From Cellulomonas sp. Leaf395 (GTDB lineage: Bacteria; Actinomycetota; Actinomycetes; Actinomycetales; Cellulomonadaceae), in the NCBI RefSeq assembly GCF_001424125.1, contig NZ_LMQI01000006.1, forward strand, positions 1 through 32,069: 32,069 bases of DNA. The letters are read 5' to 3'. The notes beneath the pieces are model-generated. The model was not told where the DNA came from. It searched no databases and saw nothing but the letters and a program-made list of their open reading frames with translations. Each line of letters begins with the position of its first letter. Within the stretch, counting starts at the first letter, position 1. The position numbers and the translations under genes were made by a program. Below are positions 27,774-32,069 of the stretch, piece after piece.

Positions 27774-27988
27774 AAAGGGAGAGCCTCTCGGGGCTTGGTC
27801 GGGGTCCGCCGCCAGAGCAACCAGAGCGGGTGCTCCGGGGGACCTCCACGACGCGGGGCGCGCAGGTTCGCGCAGCCCTTGGTGCGCTAACCCTCTCACA
27901 CCGGATGCCGGCTCGGGGCTCGCGGTGTCGAGCGTCACAAGGCACGATCGGTGGCAGACACACGGCTGACGAGGAGGAACGCCCCCGC

Positions 27989-28729
27989 ATGACAGCTCCT
28001 GTGATCGCCTCCGCGCACGACCTGGTGAAGGTCTACGGTGCGGGCGCGACGTCCGTCCGGGCGCTCGACGGGGTGGACGTCGAGCTGGCCCGCGGCGAGC
28101 TGACGGCGATCATGGGGCCGTCCGGCTCGGGCAAGTCGACGCTCATGCACTGCCTGGCGGGGCTGGACCGGCCGACGTCCGGGACCGTGGTGGTCGACGG
28201 GCAGACCGTGAGCAGCATGTCCGAGCGGAAGCTGACGGCGCTGCGCCGGACGAGGATCGGGTTCGTCTTCCAGGCGTACAACCTGGTGCCCACGCTGACG
28301 GCCCTGGAGAACATCACCCTGCCGCTCGACATCGCCCGTCGGCACGTCGACCGCGCCCACCTCGACCTCGTGGTGGGGACGCTCGGGCTGACAGACCGGC
28401 TCGGGCACAAGCCCAGCGAGCTGTCCGGGGGCCAGCAGCAGCGCGTGGCGTGCGCGCGGGCACTCGTCGCCCGGCCCGCCGTGGTGTTCGCGGACGAGCC
28501 CACGGGCAACCTCGACAGCACGTCCGCGGCCGAGGTGCTGGGGTTCCTGCGCAGCAGCGTCGACGAGCTCGGGCAGTCCGTGGTGATGGTCACGCACGAC
28601 CCCACCTCGGCCGGCTACGCCCACCGGGTGCTGTTCCTGGCAGACGGACGGCTGGTGGGCGAGCTGAGGGATCCCACGGCGGAGACTGTGCTCGCCGCAC
28701 TCACGGCCATCCGCGTAGGTGCCTCCTGA
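27989..28729 (+). CDS. ABC transporter ATP-binding protein (MacB/LolD type)
   Basis: A 246-residue ATPase subunit. Walker A GPSGSGKST is at 43-51, the Q-loop at Q95 (FVFQAYNLVPTLTALEN), the LSGGQQQR signature at 145-152, Walker B VVFADEPTGNLD from 165 and the H-loop in VVMVTHD. The FQAYNL and ADEPTGNLD segments mark the MacB/LolD/FtsE branch, which powers mechanotransmission rather than classic import. ATG 27989 is 11 bases after GAGGAGG. Its stop overlaps the permease start by one base (TGATG), so the two form an operon. Confidence 0.95.
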   Translation: MTAPVIASAHDLVKVYGAGATSVRALDGVDVELARGELTAIMGPSGSGKSTLMHCLAGLDRPTSGTVVVDGQTVSSMSERKLTALRRTRIGFVFQAYNLVPTLTALENITLPLDIARRHVDRAHLDLVVGTLGLTDRLGHKPSELSGGQQQRVACARALVARPAVVFADEPTGNLDSTSAAEVLGFLRSSVDELGQSVVMVTHDPTSAGYAHRVLFLADGRLVGELRDPTAETVLAALTAIRVGAS

Positions 28730-31275
28730 TGGTTCGGGTCGCGCTGCGCGGTGTGCGGGCGCACCTCGTGCGGTTCTGCCTGTCGGTGCTCGCGGTCGCG
28801 CTCGGGGTCGCGTTCGTCGCGGGGACCTTCGCGTTGCGCACGATGCTCAGCTCCACGTTCACGGACATCGTCGCGACGACGACCCTCGGCGACGCCTATG
28901 TCCGCGGCTCCGAGCCTGCCGGCGGGACGGGCGGTCCGGACCGGATCACCCCGGAGGTGCGCAACCCGGTGCCCCTGACCCTGGTGGAGGAGCTCGAGGC
29001 GGTCGACGGGGTGGCCGCCGTCCTGCCGGACGTGCAGGGACCGCTCGTCCTGGTCGGTGCCGACGGCACGGCGGTGCAGAGCACGCAGGCGCCGAGCTTC
29101 GCGTTCTCCTACGATCCGCGGGACCCGGCGGTGCGCGTGGTCGCGGGGCGGGCTCCGGCGGACGCCGACGAGATCGGGGTGGAGTCGGCCTCGCTCGCCG
29201 CGTCGGGGCTGGCGATCGGCGACGCGACGAGCGTGGTCGTCGGCGGAGAGGTCCGCCCGGTCACGGTCGTCGGCGAGATGGGGCTCGGTGCCGCGCTGGC
29301 CGGTGCCACGATCGTCTTCCTCGACCCGGCGACCGCCGAGGCCGCGTTCGCACCGGACGGCACGGTCGCCACGATCTCCGTCCTGGCGGACGACGGGCTG
29401 ACCGAGCAGCAGCTGGTGGACCGGCTCGCTCTCGTCCTGGCCGAGTCGGGCACCCCGGCGGAGGCGGTCACCGGGGACGAGGTGCGCGAGCAGTCCACCG
29501 CGAACATCCTCACGGTCCTCGGGTTCATCACGACGTTCCTGCTGGTGTTCGCGGGCATCTCGCTCTTCGTCGGCGGCTTCATCATCGCCAACACGTTCTC
29601 CATGTGGGTCCGGCAACGCACGCGCGAGCTCGCGCTGCTCCGGGCGGTCGGGGCGTCGCCGCTGCAGGTGTTCACGTCGATCGTGCTGCAGGCCGCGATC
29701 GTCGGCGTGGTTGGCGCGACCCTCGGCGTGGCCGGCGGCCTCGGCCTCGTCGTCGTGCTCCGGGAGGTGCTCGGCAGGTTCGGCATGGAGCTCACGGGCC
29801 GGGTGCCGCTGGACGGGTTCACGCTGGTCGTCTCCGTGCTCGTGGGCACGTCGGTGAGCGTGGTGGCCGCGGCGCTGCCCGCCCGGCGGGCGGCGCTCGT
29901 GCCGCCGGTCGAGGCGCTGCGCGACGAGGTCACCCTGCCGGAGCGCTCCCTGACGCGCCGGGCCGTCGTCGGGATCGTGCTGGTGGTGCTGGGCGTCGCC
30001 GCGGTCGTGCTGGCGCTGCTGAACCCGACGGCGGACCGCGCGGGGGCGGTGCTCGGGATCGGGGCGGGCGCGGTCGTCCTCGGCGTGCTCGCCGCGTCGC
30101 CCGTGCTGGCGCGCGGGTTCCTGCGGGTGGCCGCGCTGCCGTTCGCCGCCTGGCGCCCGGTGGGTCCGCTGGCGCGGGGGAATGTCACCCGCAACCCCCG
30201 GCGCACGGCGAACACCGCGGGCGCGCTGATGGTCGGGATGGCCCTTGTCGGAGCCGCCGCCGTGATCGCGGCGACCACCCAGGCGTCGACCAGCGCGATC
30301 GTCACGCAGGAGGCCACCACCGACTACATCCTGCGGGGGGCCGCCCAGGGCACGGTGCCGGAGCAGGCGGTCGTCGCCGTCCGCGCGCTGCCCGACGTGC
30401 GGGCGGCCGACACGTTCGCGACCGCCGGCGTGCTCGTCGGGGACACCACGTTCGCCGTGACCGGCATCGACCCGACCGCCGTCGGCCGCAGCATCCGGAC
30501 CGAGGTGGTCGAGGGCGACTTCCCCGGGGCGCTGGAGGCCGGTGAGGTCGCCGTGCAGCGGACCACGATGGACGACGAGGACTGGTCGCTCGGGCAGGAG
30601 CTGGAGCTCGTCGGCTCGTCGGGCGCCGAGACGCTCACGATCGGTGCGGTCATCGACTCGCCCGCGTTCGGCGTGCCGTTCGTCGTGTCGCAGGAGGTGC
30701 TGGACGTGCTCTTCCCGCCCGACGAGCAGCGACTGACCACGGTGTTCGTCACCGCCGTCGACGGCGCGGACGTCGCTGCGCTGCGCGAGGAGCTCACCGC
30801 GGCGGTCCGCCCGTACGTCGTCGTCTCCGTCATGGACAGCGAGGAGTTCGTCTCCGACCTGGCCGCACAGGTGGACCGCGTGCTCGTGATCCTCTACGCG
30901 CTGCTGGGGCTGTCGGTCGTCATCGCCGTGCTCGGCATCGTGAACACGCTCGCGCTGTCCGTCATCGAGCGCACCCGCGAGATCGGGCTGCTCCGCGCGG
31001 TCGGTCTGGGCCGGCTCCAGCTGGGCACCACGATCACCCTGGAGTCGGTGCTCACCGCCGTGTTCGGCACCACCGTCGGGCTGGTCCTCGGGGTCGCGCT
31101 CGCCGCCACCCTGCCCACGGTGTTTGCGGACGTCGGGCTGCGGACGCTCGCGATCCCGTGGGGGAGCCTCGCGCTGATGCTCGCGCTCGCGGTGGTCGTC
31201 GGGGTCGTCGCGGCGCTGTGGCCGGCGGTCCGCGCCGCACGGCTGCCGGTGCTCGACGCGGTGAGCACGGAGTAG
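28729..31275 (+). CDS. ABC transporter permease with two FtsX domains
   Basis: An 848-residue membrane protein with a duplicated MacB-like layout. The order is a TM helix near residues 10-32, an extracellular MacB_PCD-like domain, three TMs around 255-380, then TM segments ~415-460 with a second extracellular domain, and three final TMs. The conserved FtsX cytosolic motif occurs twice: RTRELALLRAVGAS and RTREIGLLRAVGLG. Such pairs export lipoproteins, peptides or antibiotics, or act as signal-coupled transmitters. It is translationally coupled to the ATPase gene by a TGATG overlap. No two-component genes flank it, so no clue to substrate exists. Confidence 0.93.
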   Translation: MVRVALRGVRAHLVRFCLSVLAVALGVAFVAGTFALRTMLSSTFTDIVATTTLGDAYVRGSEPAGGTGGPDRITPEVRNPVPLTLVEELEAVDGVAAVLPDVQGPLVLVGADGTAVQSTQAPSFAFSYDPRDPAVRVVAGRAPADADEIGVESASLAASGLAIGDATSVVVGGEVRPVTVVGEMGLGAALAGATIVFLDPATAEAAFAPDGTVATISVLADDGLTEQQLVDRLALVLAESGTPAEAVTGDEVREQSTANILTVLGFITTFLLVFAGISLFVGGFIIANTFSMWVRQRTRELALLRAVGASPLQVFTSIVLQAAIVGVVGATLGVAGGLGLVVVLREVLGRFGMELTGRVPLDGFTLVVSVLVGTSVSVVAAALPARRAALVPPVEALRDEVTLPERSLTRRAVVGIVLVVLGVAAVVLALLNPTADRAGAVLGIGAGAVVLGVLAASPVLARGFLRVAALPFAAWRPVGPLARGNVTRNPRRTANTAGALMVGMALVGAAAVIAATTQASTSAIVTQEATTDYILRGAAQGTVPEQAVVAVRALPDVRAADTFATAGVLVGDTTFAVTGIDPTAVGRSIRTEVVEGDFPGALEAGEVAVQRTTMDDEDWSLGQELELVGSSGAETLTIGAVIDSPAFGVPFVVSQEVLDVLFPPDEQRLTTVFVTAVDGADVAALREELTAAVRPYVVVSVMDSEEFVSDLAAQVDRVLVILYALLGLSVVIAVLGIVNTLALSVIERTREIGLLRAVGLGRLQLGTTITLESVLTAVFGTTVGLVLGVALAATLPTVFADVGLRTLAIPWGSLALMLALAVVVGVVAALWPAVRAARLPVLDAVSTE

Positions 31276-31318
31276 GTGACGGAGCCGTGATGTGCGCGCT
31301 TGCGGTGACCCCGGCGGA

Positions 31319-31324
31319 TACCCT
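31319..31324 (+). promoter_or_regulatory. -10 box (TACCCT) for leaderless CYTH gene
   Basis: TACCCT ends six bases before GTG 31331; no Shine-Dalgarno is present. The context TACCNTC..GAGAGTG resembles the DUF952 start. Confidence 0.5.
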
Positions 31325-31330
31325 CGGAGA

Positions 31331-31972
31331 GTGAGCGACACCGGGTACGGCGACTTCGAGTTCGAGCGTCGCTTCTGGGCGCGTGACGTCCCTGCGGACC
31401 TGCTCGACGCATCCCCGGCCCTCATCGTCCAGAGCTACGTCCTGGCCGACGCCGGGTTCGCCATCCGCGTCCGGGTGCAGGCCACCGTCGACGGGCTCGC
31501 GCTGGAGCCCGGGCTCGACGAGCTGGCGATCCTCGACCGGTACGCCGACCAGATGGAGTTCTGCGCGATCACCGTCAAGGGGCCCATGAACGAGGGCACC
31601 CGCTACGAGGCCGAGCGCGAGCTCGACGTCTCCGTGGGCATCGAGCTGGTCCGGAGGGGCGGCGCACGCGTCGCGAAGACCCGGCACTCGGTGTGGCTCG
31701 GCGACGACGGCTGGGTGGTCGACACGTTCGCTGGCGGCAATGCGCCGCTGATGGTCGCGGAGGTGGAGCGCGGCGGCCCGGTCACCGACCTGACCATCCC
31801 CGACTTCTGCGTCACCGAGGTGACCTCCGACCCGCGCTTCTCCAACGACTCTCTCGCCGGCACGCCCTACGGGACGTGGTCGGCCGCGTACGAGGCCGAG
31901 CTGGCCGCCCGCGGTCCACGGTTCCTGGAGAGCCTCGGGCACAACCACCGCACGGGCGAGCCCTCCGACTAG
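31331..31972 (+). CDS. CYTH domain protein (triphosphate tunnel metalloenzyme-like)
   Basis: A 213-residue cytoplasmic protein. The N-terminus FEFERRF carries the CYTH ExExK motif in a variant form (E10-x-E12-x-R14). It is followed by IRVRVQ, TVKGP and RYEAEREL segments with alternating charged residues that would line the tunnel. The family binds triphosphates with Mg2+ or Mn2+ (adenylate cyclase, thiamine-triphosphatase or inorganic triphosphatase). Arg replacing the motif Lys makes the activity uncertain. GTG 31331 is chosen for the TANNNT box just upstream; the first conserved motif begins nine residues in. Its TAG stop (31970-31972) falls in the CTAG bordering the right IS end, and the intact C-terminus is therefore not known to be ancestral. 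Confidence 0.82.
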   Translation: MSDTGYGDFEFERRFWARDVPADLLDASPALIVQSYVLADAGFAIRVRVQATVDGLALEPGLDELAILDRYADQMEFCAITVKGPMNEGTRYEAERELDVSVGIELVRRGGARVAKTRHSVWLGDDGWVVDTFAGGNAPLMVAEVERGGPVTDLTIPDFCVTEVTSDPRFSNDSLAGTPYGTWSAAYEAELAARGPRFLESLGHNHRTGEPSD

Positions 31973-32067
31973 CTGTGATGTCCAGGGAGGTTGGTCAGTC
32001 GGGTGACTGGCGGCTTGCCTCCGAGGGCGGAGTGGGCGCGGTGGTGATTGTAGAAGTGCATCCAGCC
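31969..32067 (-). CDS. IS481 family transposase, C-terminal fragment (continues beyond the window)
   Basis: The last 32 residues read through the end: a GWMHFYNHHRAHSALGG block followed by KPPVTRLTNLPGHHS, matching the C-terminus of IS481-type DDE transposases (NHHRPHSALGG.PP). The catalytic part lies outside the window. The final AGC codon uses the last two bases of the terminal repeat plus C31971-side target sequence, and the TAG stop lies wholly in the CTAG target (31969-31972). Confidence 0.85.
   Translation of the reverse strand, partial: GWMHFYNHHRAHSALGGKPPVTRLTNLPGHHS
31973..31992. repeat. Terminal inverted repeat of right IS end
   Basis: A 20-base terminus matching the reverse complement of 68-87 at 19 positions. 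It also encodes the last six residues of the transposase. Confidence 0.8.
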
Positions 32068-32069
32068 AG
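31973..32069 (-). mobile_element. IS481-like element, 3' end (partial, body lies right of the window)
   Basis: It begins with the 20-base terminal repeat at 31973-31992 (CTGTGATGTCC...), the inverse counterpart of 68-87 with one mismatch, and encodes the transposase C-terminus on the - strand. CTAG at 31969-31972 is the adjacent target copy. It has the same orientation as the left-hand element. Confidence 0.85.

Noticed and set aside
28615..31425. 936-codon - strand frame opposite the ABC permease
   Set aside because: It is composed mainly of Arg, Asp, Glu, Gly and His, as expected from an antisense frame over a membrane protein gene.

Overview
The window looks like chromosomal DNA from a high-GC actinobacterium, most likely a cellulomonad (Cellulomonas or a near relative in the Micrococcales). 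This is inferred from the very high GC at third codon positions, the GTG/TTG starts, the TANNNT -10 boxes placed directly before start codons, a secreted galactanase under LacI control, and a divergent membrane pyrophosphatase of a type I recall from Cellulomonas. No rRNA, tRNA, CRISPR array or prophage was seen.

Layout. Positions 1-87 are the 5' end of an IS481-like element. They are followed by a SemiSWEET-type sugar transporter (-), a large LuxR-type ATPase regulator (+), and a LacI repressor with a secreted GH53 endo-galactanase (+, 3665-6878). Next come a MerR regulator divergent from an MFS exporter (7077-8837), then a translationally coupled membrane pyrophosphatase and glycosyltransferase (-, 8856-12424), and a second MFS protein (-). 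FucO-type lactaldehyde reductase and a small DUF952 protein follow (+). A 1554-residue secreted multicopper oxidase with beta-rich repeats and three fibronectin III domains occupies 16180-20844. After it lie a PanE-like reductase (-), PEP carboxylase (+), a two-gene molybdopterin oxidoreductase/flavin reductase operon (-), a DEAD-box RNA helicase (-), a MacB-like ABC exporter pair (+) and a CYTH-domain protein (+). The last ~100 bases are the 3' end of an IS481-like transposase (-).

How the genes work together. The region is a mosaic of short independent units, several closed by perfect or near-perfect hairpin terminators. Carbon-source genes are prominent: galactan breakdown, a SemiSWEET and lactaldehyde reduction. 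Two candidate LacI-type operators with a central CpG sit just upstream of the galactanase and fucO. Two sites resembling the actinobacterial DosR/DevR hypoxia box lie upstream of fucO and the multicopper oxidase. At least five genes appear to be read from leaderless mRNAs.

The most interesting structural observation is at the window ends. Both IS ends abut a CTAG that is also the TAG stop codon of the adjacent host gene. At the right end the same palindromic CTAG also supplies the transposase stop codon. No wholly unknown multi-gene system was recognised; the best leads are the IS/stop-codon arrangement, the repeat-bearing multicopper oxidase with its DosR-like site, and the pyrophosphatase-glycosyltransferase coupling.
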